In this document: in pieces, positions 26,028 through 33,858 of the stretch
How the letters are laid out: every line of letters begins with the position of its first letter
Position numbering within the stretch: the first letter of the stretch is position 1
Assembly (NCBI RefSeq): GCF_005406125.1
Contig: NZ_BIXZ01000007.1
Coordinates: 101,424 to 165,423, forward strand
DNA length: 64,000 nt
Direction: 5' to 3'
Origin: Haloarcula mannanilytica
GTDB taxonomy: Archaea > Halobacteriota > Halobacteria > Halobacteriales > Haloarculaceae
Position numbers and translations under genes: made by a program
The notes under the pieces: generated by a model
What the model was told of the DNA's origin: nothing
What the model saw: only the letters and a program-made list of their open reading frames with translations
The model's database searches: none

Positions 26028-26438
26028 TTACGAGTCCGGGACTTCGCCCGGCGGAAAAATCGTCGCGTCGTCGAGGTCGCGGATCTCGGCCTCCGGCCCG
26101 GGCGGGCAGTAGACGGCGATGAACCGAAGCGGCTCCCATGACGTATTCACTGTGCTGTGTTCGACACCGCTCGGAATGTACACCATTTCACCCGCGCTGA
26201 CGGACCGCTCATCATCCGCAACGGTCTGTTCGCCTTCACCGCTGAGGAAGTAGAGGATCTCTTCGCTATCAGGGTGGGTATGTCGCTCGTGTCCTTTCCC
26301 GGGATCGAGGACCACGACACCGGCACTGAACCCCTCGGAGCCGGTTACGTCGGGGGCGTTCATCCACTTGAGTGTCCCCCACTCTAGTTGTATCGTCTCG
26401 ACATCGTCTGGCTGGACGAACCGCTGGTCTGCTGCCAT
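26028..26438 (-). CDS. Small cupin protein
   Basis: A 136-residue single-domain cupin. Motif 1 is GHERHTHPDSEEILYFLSGEG (G(X)5HxH(X)3-4E(X)6G, two His and a Glu as metal ligands) and motif 2 is YIPSGVEHSTVN, containing the third His. It is a soluble beta-barrel that could bind or isomerise a small acid or sugar. Functions across the family are too varied to pick one. It is on the minus strand and divergent from the TIM-barrel gene, with 150 bases between start codons, which suggests shared regulation with that catabolic pair. Confidence 0.82.
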   Translation of the reverse strand: MAADQRFVQPDDVETIQLEWGTLKWMNAPDVTGSEGFSAGVVVLDPGKGHERHTHPDSEEILYFLSGEGEQTVADDERSVSAGEMVYIPSGVEHSTVNTSWEPLRFIAVYCPPGPEAEIRDLDDATIFPPGEVPDS

Positions 26439-26588
26439 AACGTATGGTATCGCACAGCAAGATATGTTAAATATTGTGATTAGGTCAGGGCGCTCTCTAT
26501 ACTATGGTCCACAGGGTCGAAAGAACGAATACTGCCAGTTTTGAACCCCAATCTTGATTAGGGCTTCTATCGATATTTTCAATGGACT

Positions 26589-27425
26589 ATGGAGTTCGCA
26601 CGAACCGAGTCTCTAGAGCGGTTAGAATCGACTGTACAGGACAACGAACCTGTTATCGGAGCGGGGGCAGGCACGGGGATCTCGGCGAAGTTCGCCGAGC
26701 GTGGCGGGGTCGATCTGCTCATCATCTACAACTCGGGGCGGTACCGGATGAACGGCCGCGGATCGCTGGCTGGCCTGCTCTCGTATGGCGACGCCAACGA
26801 AATCGTGCTAGAGATGGGGCAGGAGGTCCTGCCTGTCGTCGAGGACACGCCTGTCTTGGCGGGTGTCAACGGCACCGATCCGTTCCGTGAGATGGATGTC
26901 TTCATCGAAGACCTCAGACGCCGCGGGTTCTCGGGCGTCCAGAACTTCCCCACAGTCGGCCTGATCGACGAGGACAGTTCCTTCCGGAAGAACCTCGAAG
27001 AGACCGGGATGGGCTACGACAAGGAGGTCGAGATGATTCGAGAAGCCAGTGAGCAAGGGATGCTCACCTGTCCCTACGTGTTCAACGAGTCACAGGCTCG
27101 CGAGATGGCCGAAGCCGGTGCTGACGTGGTCGTCTCGCACATGGGACTGACCACCTCGGGTGATATCGGCGCAGAGACTGCCCTGACCCTCGATGAGGCC
27201 GCCGAGCGCGTACAGGCTCACCACGACGCCGCCAAAAGCGTCAACGACGATGTGATGGTCATCTGCCACGGCGGCCCCATCGCCTGGCCCGATGACGCCC
27301 AGTACGTCCTCGACAATACCGACGGCGTGGTCGGCTTCTTCGGCGCTTCCAGCATCGAGCGCCTCGCTACCGAAGACGCGATCGAAAAGCAGGCACGCGA
27401 GTTCAAGGACATGACCGTCTCATGA
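26589..27425 (+). CDS. TIM-barrel protein of the phosphoenolpyruvate-hydrolase-like family
   Basis: A 278-residue protein matching the 'TIM-barrel signal transduction'/PEP-hydrolase-like family. Landmarks are PVIGAGAGTGISAKFAERGGVDLLIIYNSGRYRMNGRGSLAGLL (motifs GAGTGISAK and YNSGRYR), GVNGTDPFREM, GFSGVQNFPTVGLIDE and CHGGPIAWPDDA. The family is distantly related to the PEP mutase/isocitrate lyase superfamily. It is almost always found next to a Tm-1-like gene, as here (27454), and often replaces or forms the C-terminal half of a fusion with it. Such pairs occur near IclR regulators and transporters and probably act on an unknown small carboxylic substrate. Confidence 0.82.
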   Translation: MEFARTESLERLESTVQDNEPVIGAGAGTGISAKFAERGGVDLLIIYNSGRYRMNGRGSLAGLLSYGDANEIVLEMGQEVLPVVEDTPVLAGVNGTDPFREMDVFIEDLRRRGFSGVQNFPTVGLIDEDSSFRKNLEETGMGYDKEVEMIREASEQGMLTCPYVFNESQAREMAEAGADVVVSHMGLTTSGDIGAETALTLDEAAERVQAHHDAAKSVNDDVMVICHGGPIAWPDDAQYVLDNTDGVVGFFGASSIERLATEDAIEKQAREFKDMTVS

Positions 27426-27453
27426 AGCGACCGATACGAATGAGGTGCAGACG

Positions 27454-28674
27454 ATGAGCGTCGTCATCGTTGGCACACTCGACACGAAGGGCGAGGAAAT
27501 CGGCTTTGCGCGCGACATCATCCAGGCCCAGGGCATAGCGGTCCACCTGGTGGATGTCGGTGTGATGGGTGACCCGGAAATCGAACCAGATACCACTGCC
27601 GACGAGGTGGCACAGGCGGGTGGCTCGTCTCTCGAAGCGCTCCGTGACGACGGGGACCGCGGTGCGGCGATGGAGGTTATGGGAGACGGTGCGGCGGCTA
27701 TCGTCACTAGATTTCACGAGGCAGGAACGCTCGATGGGATTCTCGGACTGGGTGGCTCGGGCAACACCTCTATCGCTACAAATGCAATGCGAGCGCTCCC
27801 CGTGGGCGTCCCGAAGCTCATGGTTTCGACAATGGCTTCGGGAGATACCGAACCCTACGTCGGAGCCACCGACATCGCGATGCTGTACTCCGTCGCTGAC
27901 ATCGAGGGGTTGAACCAACTCTCACGGACCGTCATCGCCAACGCAGCGCTTTCGATGGTGGGCATGGTCGCCAACGACCCCGGTGTGGAGCTGTCCGACA
28001 AGCCCACTATCGGGATAACTATGTTCGGCGTCACCACGCCGTGCGTGCAGGCGGCGCGGCAGGTGCTGGAAGACAGTGGGTACGAGACCATTGTCTTCCA
28101 CGCGACCGGTACCGGCGGCCGGGCGATGGAGAATCTGATTCGTGAGGGCATCATCGACGGGGTCCTCGACGTGACCACCACGGAATGGGCCGACGAACTC
28201 GTCGGGGGCGTGTTGTCCGCTGGCCCTGACCGACTCGACGCGGCGGCCGAGACGGGGATTCCGCAGGTCGTTGCTCCCGGGGCACTCGATATGGTCAACT
28301 TCGGGCCGCGTGAATCTGTCCCGGAGCAGTTCGAGAACCGGACATTCCACGTCCACAACCCACAGGTAACGTTGATGCGAACGACACCGGAAGAAAACGC
28401 CGAACTCGGACGGATCATCGCGGAGAAACTCAACGACGCCACCGGACCGACGGCGCTCGCACTCCCACTTGGTGGCGTTTCGATGCTCGACGAACCCGGT
28501 GCGGACTTTCACGACCCGGACGCCGACGAAGCTTTGTTCGATGCGTTTCGTGCCCACCTGGATGACGGGGTCGAACTAATCGAATCCGATGCTGCAATAA
28601 ACGATGAAGCGTTCGCTCGACGCATCGTGGAGAAACTCGAAACGTACATGCACGGGGAGGGGGAGAACAAATAG
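27454..28674 (+). CDS. Tm-1-like ATP-binding (UPF0261) protein
   Basis: A 406-residue protein of the Tm-1/UPF0261 family, named after the tomato mosaic virus inhibitor Tm-1. The N-terminal domain (VVIVGTLDTKGEEIGFARD) and the glycine-rich ATP-binding segment ILGLGGSGNTSIATNAMRALPVGVPKLMVSTMASG are textbook, as are GITMFGVTTPCVQAAR and VFHATGTGGRAMENLI. The ATG at 27454 begins the first strand; a GTG nine bases upstream is in frame. It follows the TIM-barrel gene by 28 bases. In bacteria the two form one functional unit whose reaction is not established. It is the last gene before the AT-rich island. Confidence 0.88.
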   Translation: MSVVIVGTLDTKGEEIGFARDIIQAQGIAVHLVDVGVMGDPEIEPDTTADEVAQAGGSSLEALRDDGDRGAAMEVMGDGAAAIVTRFHEAGTLDGILGLGGSGNTSIATNAMRALPVGVPKLMVSTMASGDTEPYVGATDIAMLYSVADIEGLNQLSRTVIANAALSMVGMVANDPGVELSDKPTIGITMFGVTTPCVQAARQVLEDSGYETIVFHATGTGGRAMENLIREGIIDGVLDVTTTEWADELVGGVLSAGPDRLDAAAETGIPQVVAPGALDMVNFGPRESVPEQFENRTFHVHNPQVTLMRTTPEENAELGRIIAEKLNDATGPTALALPLGGVSMLDEPGADFHDPDADEALFDAFRAHLDDGVELIESDAAINDEAFARRIVEKLETYMHGEGENK

Positions 28675-29159
28675 CTCTGATCCTGACCGGTATGAAACAC
28701 CTGTTTTGGGTTAGATATAGAGAGACGGAGAATAAGCGTAAAAGAAGATAAAATAGATATAAAGACTCGTCATATAGAGTTTGCGTGGCTGTAATAGGCG
28801 GAATTGGAATCGAATTTGGGCGAACTTCGATTGTAGAATCAGATATCGAGTCGTCGTGTCGTCGTGTAGAGGCATAACCGAGAGTACAACGCTTCTTGAG
28901 TCGGATGGGTTTCGTACCGTCCAGTGGCGGCTGGTCACTTACAAAGTAGCAGTAAGACGTGCCCAATGAGATTGTGTTAGTGAGAATTGAAACTATTTAC
29001 ACACTGATCGTACTGCTATCGTGCGATCAAGTGTGCATTGTTTTCAATGGCTACTATTGTTCTGGCCGTCGTAAATACCAAAGGTATTATATAATATTAG
29101 GCGGGCCTAAAATACATGGCAAACGATGGCACCGGCCAGAACAAACCGACGCGACGTGA
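28675..29159. other. AT-rich intergenic DNA at the start of the accessory island
   Basis: About 485 bases with low GC and a purine-rich low-complexity run near 28709-28765. No frame has family features, and no RNA gene is apparent. The composition changes abruptly right after the Tm-1-like gene, so an island boundary probably lies here. Confidence 0.5.
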
Positions 29160-29292
29160 CTATGTGAGGTCTACCCGGAGCAGTTCGGCGAATGGCCCGA
29201 ATACGACGGCGAAGCTTATCCCGAGATTCCCGAGCCGGAGCAATTGTTCGACCACCAGCGCATTGCGGACATCATCAACGGGGACATCTGAA
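29160..29292 (+). pseudogene. Remnant of an iron-siderophore-type substrate-binding protein (C-terminal ~40 codons)
   Basis: Translation in the frame of base 29178 gives VYPEQFGEWPEYDGEAYP and, after a few residues, LFDHQRIADIIN, the usual C-terminal end of haloarchaeal FepB/BtuF-type binding proteins. An in-frame TGA at 29157-29159 precedes it, no start codon or other part of the gene is present, and a run of five Gs at 29280-29284 shifts the frame just before the expected Asn-Gly-Asp-Ile-stop ending. It is therefore a truncated and frameshifted relic, similar in its last residues (FDxxRxAxIxxGxI) to the gene at 1-690. Confidence 0.65.
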
Positions 29293-29294
29293 CC

Positions 29295-29567
29295 ATGACC
29301 GACGATACCTCTCGGACTCGAAATCAGGGACCGGACCCCGAATTATCCCACTCCTCCAGCGCTACAGCGACCGGAACGGGGCAGTCTCGCATGCAAGCCC
29401 GTACATGGGTGATAGCGGCGCAGTACAACGATCCAGAGGACTACGGGATTCCGACGCTGCCAAAATGGACCGTCCTTCAGAGCGAGTCTAGCGGCATCGC
29501 ATTTGCGGAGAATCCTGAGAGTGATCCGTTTATTCGATCTGAGCAGCCCATGAAAGTCCGACGATAA
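29295..29567 (+). CDS. Hypothetical protein, 90 residues
   Basis: An open frame with an ATG directly after the binding-protein remnant. The first ~32 residues are Ser/Thr/Gly-rich and probably disordered. The rest (ARTWVIAAQYNDPEDYGIPTLPK followed by WTVLQSESSGIAF, key region DPEDYGIPTLPKW) looks like a genuine small folded domain ending in basic KVRR. I do not recognise the family. Codon use is normal for the organism. Because it sits among remnants it could be a leftover of a larger gene cluster. Confidence 0.5.
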   Translation: MTDDTSRTRNQGPDPELSHSSSATATGTGQSRMQARTWVIAAQYNDPEDYGIPTLPKWTVLQSESSGIAFAENPESDPFIRSEQPMKVRR

Positions 29568-29572
29568 CCACA

Positions 29573-29824
29573 GTGATAGCTGGGACGACTGTACTGGTCA
29601 TTTGTAAATACGCATGTCAATGTCGTCCAAACACAAATCTCTACGCGCAGCTGAAGCGAGACGCTCTCGACCGTGTCTCACAGATTACGATGGTCGAGTA
29701 CGTTCCGGACGATATCGAAGCCACAGAGTTGCGCGCAACTTTCGATCCCAACCGTCTCGATCCGCTGTCGGGCCCTGATTCACCAGAACTAACACTATTA
29801 TCAGCCCCAGTGAAATACCGCTGA
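29573..29824 (+). pseudogene. Probable gene fragment
   Basis: The frame opens at a GTG six bases after the previous stop. Residues ~27-72 (LKRDALDRVSQITMVEYVP and DDIEATELRATFDPNRLDP) have a convincing acidic haloarchaeal composition, whereas the first ~25 residues, with several cysteines, and the last ten do not. It reads like the middle of a real protein bordered by unrelated sequence, that is, a truncated gene. The function is unknown. Confidence 0.35.
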
Positions 29825-29880
29825 ACCAAGCGTTAGCGGCAGAACGCCCGCCGAGGGGGACTCAACTAGACAGTGCCAAT

Positions 29881-30339
29881 TCAGATAACGCTGAATCCTT
29901 CGTCTTCCATCAATTCGGCCACCTTTTCTGGGTACTCATATGCAGCAAGGAGCGCGAACTCCCGAGCGTCTGTCTTTGAAACTTCACTAACGTCCAGTTC
30001 ATCTGCCAGCCTAGACCGGAAGCGTCCTTCTTGTTCCGCCACACTATCTCGAACATGAATCTCCAAGCGGGTGTCTCGCTCGTCGCCGACGTTGTTCCGC
30101 CTGACGAAGTATGGGTACTCAGCCGCCTCGTTCGATCCTTGGTTCGTCTCCCTGTCAGGGTCACCTGCTGTCCCTGGGTTCTGGGAGCTGGTCGTACCTG
30201 AGGATTGTACCTGCTCTGGAGGTGATTCAGTCGTTCGTGACTCACTTTCCTCCACGACCTCCTCAGATTCTTGCGTGTCTTTTTCATCGCCCTCCGCACC
30301 GAAATCCAGATTTCCGGAGCCGGATTTGAAGTTGTTCAT
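29881..30339 (-). CDS. Small partner protein of the ParA-like ATPase
   Basis: A 152-residue protein whose ATG overlaps the stop of the ParA-like gene by four bases. The N-terminal ~85 residues are very acidic and Ser/Thr/Gln-rich, probably disordered. The C-terminal ~65 residues look folded (PYFVRRNNVGDERDTRLEIHV, FRSRLADELDVSEVSKTDAREFALLAAYEYPEKVAELM). In plasmid partition modules the gene directly after parA encodes the centromere-binding adaptor, usually with a disordered arm that stimulates the ATPase. By position and shape this is the likely ParB-equivalent, although it lacks a ParB/Srx or classic ribbon-helix-helix signature that I can see. Confidence 0.6.
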   Translation of the reverse strand: MNNFKSGSGNLDFGAEGDEKDTQESEEVVEESESRTTESPPEQVQSSGTTSSQNPGTAGDPDRETNQGSNEAAEYPYFVRRNNVGDERDTRLEIHVRDSVAEQEGRFRSRLADELDVSEVSKTDAREFALLAAYEYPEKVAELMEDEGFSVI

Positions 30340-31328
30340 GGGGTAGCCTCCGTTTGCTCCTTATCCATTAGCTCGATGCGCCTGTTGTCGTGATCTTGGA
30401 CTTCGAGTTCCAGCACCGAGTCCACATCAGCGTCAAACGTTTCCGTTGCGACGAAATGTGCCAGCTCGAACAACTTTTCAAGCGTCTCTATTTCCCTATC
30501 ACGGAGACGCCGCTGGCCTGGTTCACTGACCATCTCACCATCACGCTTGAACGTTTTCCAGCGCTCCTCGACGACCTTGAACGCGGATCCCCGTGCTTCC
30601 CACATCGCGTCCATGAGGCTCTCTCGATTGCCGATGGTAACAGGCGTCGAAAATGCGTCCGTATCATCGAACTGTTGCTGGTACTGCTGGTGGGCGTTGG
30701 TCTGGCCGACACCGGATGGAACGACACAGGAGAGGCCGATCTCGATGTCCAACTGTGTCTCCATGTTCCCGACAAGCTCTTCTAGACCATCGAGGCTGAG
30801 ATTCCCCTTTCCAGCTGGCTTGACTGGTGCAATTAGCGTCCGCAGTGCGTAAATCGCATTATAGAGTAGATCCTCGGCGCGTGCGTTTGGATCGACGAGA
30901 ATCGCATCGTACCGTTGGTTGAGTTCGTGTTCGTTCCAGAGCAGATCATACAGGAGTTCGAACCGGGGGTACTCGTCTCGGTTCATGTTTTTCATCCCCG
31001 TCTCGTAGGAGATTTTCTGCTCTAGGTTGGAGGTGAAATCCCCGAGCATATCGTGACTTGGGATGATATCGACACCCTCGTTTGTTGTCTCGATCAGGTC
31101 ATCGAACTCACCGTCAGGCATATCGAGAATATGCTTGACAAGATTGTCTGCGTCGGGGTCGCTCCGAGATGTTCCAACGTCGAACAGACTCGTTAGATTC
31201 CCTTCCTGTGGGTCAAGATCGATCACCAGCGTGCGGGCTCCCATTCGTTCCAACGCGACCGCAAGGTTGGCCGTCATCGTTGTCTTAAATGTCCCGCCCG
31301 ATTCTGAGTAGACTACGGCCGTTATCAT
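30336..31328 (-). CDS. ParA/Soj-like partition ATPase
   Basis: A 330-residue ParA/MinD-type P-loop protein. The start MITAVVYSESGGTFKTTMTANLAVAL places the P-loop at residues 10-17, and the switch region is LVIDLDPQEGNLTSLF, with ILVDPNARAEDLL and LIAPVKPAGKGNLSLDGLEEL further on. The deviant Walker A motif is KGGxxKT in most ParA proteins; here the signature Lys position is Ser (SGGTFKTT), though the second Lys is kept. ParA proteins segregate plasmids along the nucleoid. The ATG at 31328 is preferred over 31337 because it starts the first strand. Its upstream region holds an extensive TACAG repeat array, the candidate centromere. Confidence 0.82.
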   Translation of the reverse strand: MITAVVYSESGGTFKTTMTANLAVALERMGARTLVIDLDPQEGNLTSLFDVGTSRSDPDADNLVKHILDMPDGEFDDLIETTNEGVDIIPSHDMLGDFTSNLEQKISYETGMKNMNRDEYPRFELLYDLLWNEHELNQRYDAILVDPNARAEDLLYNAIYALRTLIAPVKPAGKGNLSLDGLEELVGNMETQLDIEIGLSCVVPSGVGQTNAHQQYQQQFDDTDAFSTPVTIGNRESLMDAMWEARGSAFKVVEERWKTFKRDGEMVSEPGQRRLRDREIETLEKLFELAHFVATETFDADVDSVLELEVQDHDNRRIELMDKEQTEATP

Positions 31329-31378
31329 ACAGTCCATATATTGATGGCATCATGCATAAATCTGTGTCAGACATTACA

Positions 31379-31392
31379 GACAGATATCTGTC
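31379..31392. repeat. Perfect 14-bp palindrome upstream of parA
   Basis: GACAGATATCTGTC is a perfect inverted repeat about 50 bases before the ParA start. It shares the ACAGATAT core with the 13-bp repeat array further upstream, so it is a likely binding site of the same protein, here placed at the parA promoter. Confidence 0.55.
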
Positions 31393-31462
31393 ACAGAATT
31401 CTGCTATCTATCTCACTTATCACAGCTTTGATCCACCGTTGACCTCCGATCTGGGCTCTTAT

Positions 31463-31506
31463 TATAGACCTCAGTTACAGAAGTCTAGTACAGAAGTTTA
31501 ATACAG
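31463..31506 (+). repeat. 13-bp-spaced TACAG repeat cluster A (candidate centromere/iterons)
   Basis: Four units of TAYAG begin at 31463 (TATAG), 31476, 31489 and 31502, exactly 13 bases apart. The intervening bases are AT-rich and partly conserved (TACAGAAGTNTAN). Clusters B and C repeat the pattern. Confidence 0.7.
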
Positions 31507-31585
31507 TTACCAGTAGCAGGCCCCTGTCCTGCTATTCTGCTTATTTGCTATCGGTACCTAGTGGTGATCTGTTAACTAAATATGT

Positions 31586-31655
31586 TATAGATAACTATTA
31601 CAGATGTACGTTACAGATATACATTATAGACATCCGTCACGGGCGATTGTTACGG
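31586..31655 (+). repeat. 13-bp-spaced TACAG repeat cluster B
   Basis: Units begin at 31586 (TATAG), 31599, 31612 (TACAG) and 31625 (TATAG), exactly 13 bases apart, with a degenerate in-phase unit TACGG at 31651. The best consensus is TACAGATRTACNT. Confidence 0.7.
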
Positions 31656-31713
31656 ATCTGTTACTACTAGGACCTGCGCATGGCATGTCACTCCAAATAC
31701 GCACCCATTTTGT

Positions 31714-31783
31714 TACAGATATCCGATACAGGCACCTGATACAGTTATCTGTAACAGATCGTTAGCAATTATGTCTGTTATAG
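31714..31783 (+). repeat. 13-bp-spaced TACAG repeat cluster C
   Basis: Units begin at 31714, 31727 and 31740 (TACAG), then AACAG at 31753 and TATAG at 31779, all in the same 13-base phase. The 31749-31757 CTGTAACAG is also a small palindrome. Confidence 0.7.
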
Positions 31784-32080
31784 CTATTTCCAGGAAGACA
31801 AGTCTGCGGCGGTGGGCATTTGGTAGGTACGGGTACCGGGAGACAACTGAAAGTAGCTACAGGTCGATCAAGAGGTTATTGTTGTATCATGTCAAATGGC
31901 CTTACGTTTCGGTTCTTCTATCTTGAGACAGCGAGAGAATCCTGCTCTTCCCGTGAGTGACGAGCGTTCCGACGTTCTGTCGGAACCGAGGAGCGCACAG
32001 GGCGGGAGTGAATCGCGTAAGCTCTGTGATCCAGTCACTGTCGACTGGGCCGGGGTGCTCGCAAATCGGGCAGAAGATCG

Positions 32081-32095
32081 GTATATAAATAATAA
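32081..32095 (+). promoter_or_regulatory. TATA box upstream of the methyltransferase-like gene
   Basis: GTATATAAATAATAA gives a strong archaeal TATA box. Initiation about 25 bases further on would leave a leader of roughly 25-40 bases before the ATGs at 32137 and 32149. Confidence 0.5.
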
Positions 32096-32148
32096 CCTCA
32101 GCTGTGAGGCAGCAATGAGTCCCGGCTTGAACGCTAATGTTTCCCTGT

Positions 32149-32739
32149 ATGTTACTGAGACAACTCGCGTTCGGGGCCGGGCTGCTATCGGCTACAGGGA
32201 TCTACGTGCTGGTGCTTGGAACACTACTGACCCATCAAGAATGGTGGCCGCCCGGCGACAAGACGCCGGCGTACTACTGTCACTGGAGCCTCGTGGCCAT
32301 TTTCAATATTGCCCTCATCGCCACCGCTGTCCTTGATTGGGGTGGGTGGGGGCTGGCCAGTCCCATGACGCTTGCGGGGGGTGTGACTCTCACTGCCCTC
32401 GGTACGGCAGCATTCATGTGGGGAGCACAGACAATGCGTTCGGACGAGACGATGGGTGTAACCGGAGAGCTCTACACCGATGGTCCATACACCTATACCC
32501 GTAATCCGCAGTACCTTGGCATGATCGTCGGCGTTACTGGATTCGCTCTCGTTACTGATTCAGCGCTCGTGGCCACACTTGCGGTGGCCCACGTGGGATG
32601 GGTACTACTGTTACCCCGTGCCGAGGAACCACATCTTCGCGCAGAGTTCGGCGATACATACGACCGATACGCTGCGCGTGTTCCACGTTTCATCGGCCTG
32701 CGAACTGTCCGGCAGGCCTTTCGTTCAATTGGTTCCTGA
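32149..32739 (+). CDS. Isoprenylcysteine/phospholipid methyltransferase-like membrane protein
   Basis: A 196-residue membrane protein with about five hydrophobic helices. The C-terminal half has the ICMT/PEMT family signature: TDGPYTYTRNPQYLGMIVGVTG (motif RNPQYLG), then PRAEEPHLRAEFGDTYDRYAARVPRFI (motif EExxLxxxFGxxYxxYxxxVPRF). These enzymes transfer a methyl group from S-adenosylmethionine to a membrane-embedded acceptor such as a lipid or prenylated thiol. The acceptor here is unknown. Starts at 32149 (MLLRQ) and 32137 are both possible. It is isolated, between the repeat array and a degenerate membrane gene. Confidence 0.8.
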   Translation: MLLRQLAFGAGLLSATGIYVLVLGTLLTHQEWWPPGDKTPAYYCHWSLVAIFNIALIATAVLDWGGWGLASPMTLAGGVTLTALGTAAFMWGAQTMRSDETMGVTGELYTDGPYTYTRNPQYLGMIVGVTGFALVTDSALVATLAVAHVGWVLLLPRAEEPHLRAEFGDTYDRYAARVPRFIGLRTVRQAFRSIGS

Positions 32740-32781
32740 CTTTCGGTAAACAATCTACCCATCCGAAGATTTTCATCAGTA

Positions 32782-33625
32782 GTGGATTTAGTTCTACGAG
32801 CACCTACTTCTGACACAGATGACTCCGTAGTTAAGTGGGAACTTGATGTAACGGATTCGCCCCTCTTACAGACCCTCGCGTATGTGGGCCCCAGCATCTT
32901 TGATGGCATTGCTATCCTCGCCGCGGGGTTGTTGCTCTACCTGGTCGGTTCGGCGTTGCTGGATGGTGACTTCGCCCGGGCAATCGCAGTTTTTTCTTCG
33001 CAATTCTGGCGCTGTTTGCTCGGCGATATTTTCTGGCCGTACTCGCTACAGATCTCAGCGACCCATTGTGGAATCGATACTCGTTGCGCGGGTTCGGTAT
33101 TGGGAGTGTATTAGGCGCACTCGTTCTCCTTGGAAGCGCACAGCTACATCCCGTGGCACCGTTCGCGGTGTTCATCGTTAGCTGGGTGCCGATCATCCTT
33201 ACTGCGGGATTTCCGACAGTGGTTGTTGATCAATCGGCAGAAACACTCAGTGTTGATAAAACAGAGGTTCCAGCCGACGCAGTCAAGACATTTCGGACCA
33301 TTTCTCTGGGTACTTCGCCGTCTGTTGGCTCTCATATACGCGCGGTGTCCCGACTGCACCCCGTATCATAACCATCCCGTCCAGTTCTCTCGATATTGTT
33401 TCGAATTTGCTTGAGAAGAGTTCCGACACTTCGACCCGAGAACGATCTACGACGGACCGAACTGAACGGCTCATCACCACACTGTTCGGACTTGGTATGG
33501 TAGCTTTGGGTCCAGTTCTCTGGTTAATTCTTCCGCCGGGCGATGGGCAGTTTGTTGCGTTGTACGCAGGAGCGATGTTTGGACTTTTCGGAGTAATACT
33601 ACTCTGGTACGTATACGCCGGCTGA
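32782..33625 (+). pseudogene. Membrane-protein gene broken by two frameshifts
   Basis: Three overlapping frames read as one protein if two single-base shifts are made. Frame one (from 32782) gives YVGPSIFDGIAILAAGLLLYL and stops making sense at the T run near 32990-32998. Frame two continues as AILALFARRYFLAVLATDL, GIGSVLGALVLLGSAQLHPVA and DAVKTFRTISLG, and near 33310 frame three takes over with YFAVCWLSYTRGVPTAPRII and runs to ILLWYVYAG at 33625. The assembled product would have about six membrane helices. Either the gene is inactive or the sequence has two indel errors at homopolymers. The family was not identified. Confidence 0.6.
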
Positions 33626-33858
33626 GAGGCGAAAGAGACTCTGCAATTATTCGGACAATCGTCTCCCGGTCACTGCATCGGCTGAAGCCACACATTACAG
33701 TCCCGCTAAATCCGATGTAGCCTAATTTCCCTACACGACAGTTTCATATAGCAATATATAGTTTAAAGCAATAGTTGCCGAACCACTGTAGAGCGATGAG
33801 TCTGTCACACGTCTGCTATACCAACAAAGTTATCAGAATTTAGTACGATTGTCTGAGT

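Noticed and set aside
28709..28765. Purine-rich run that could be a repeat or RNA
   Set aside because: It is low-complexity without periodicity or a stable fold that I could see.
31896..32336. 146-codon plus-strand open frame
   Set aside because: It overlaps the methyltransferase-like gene in another frame and contains a strong TATA box; the out-of-frame half is Arg/His-rich shadow sequence.
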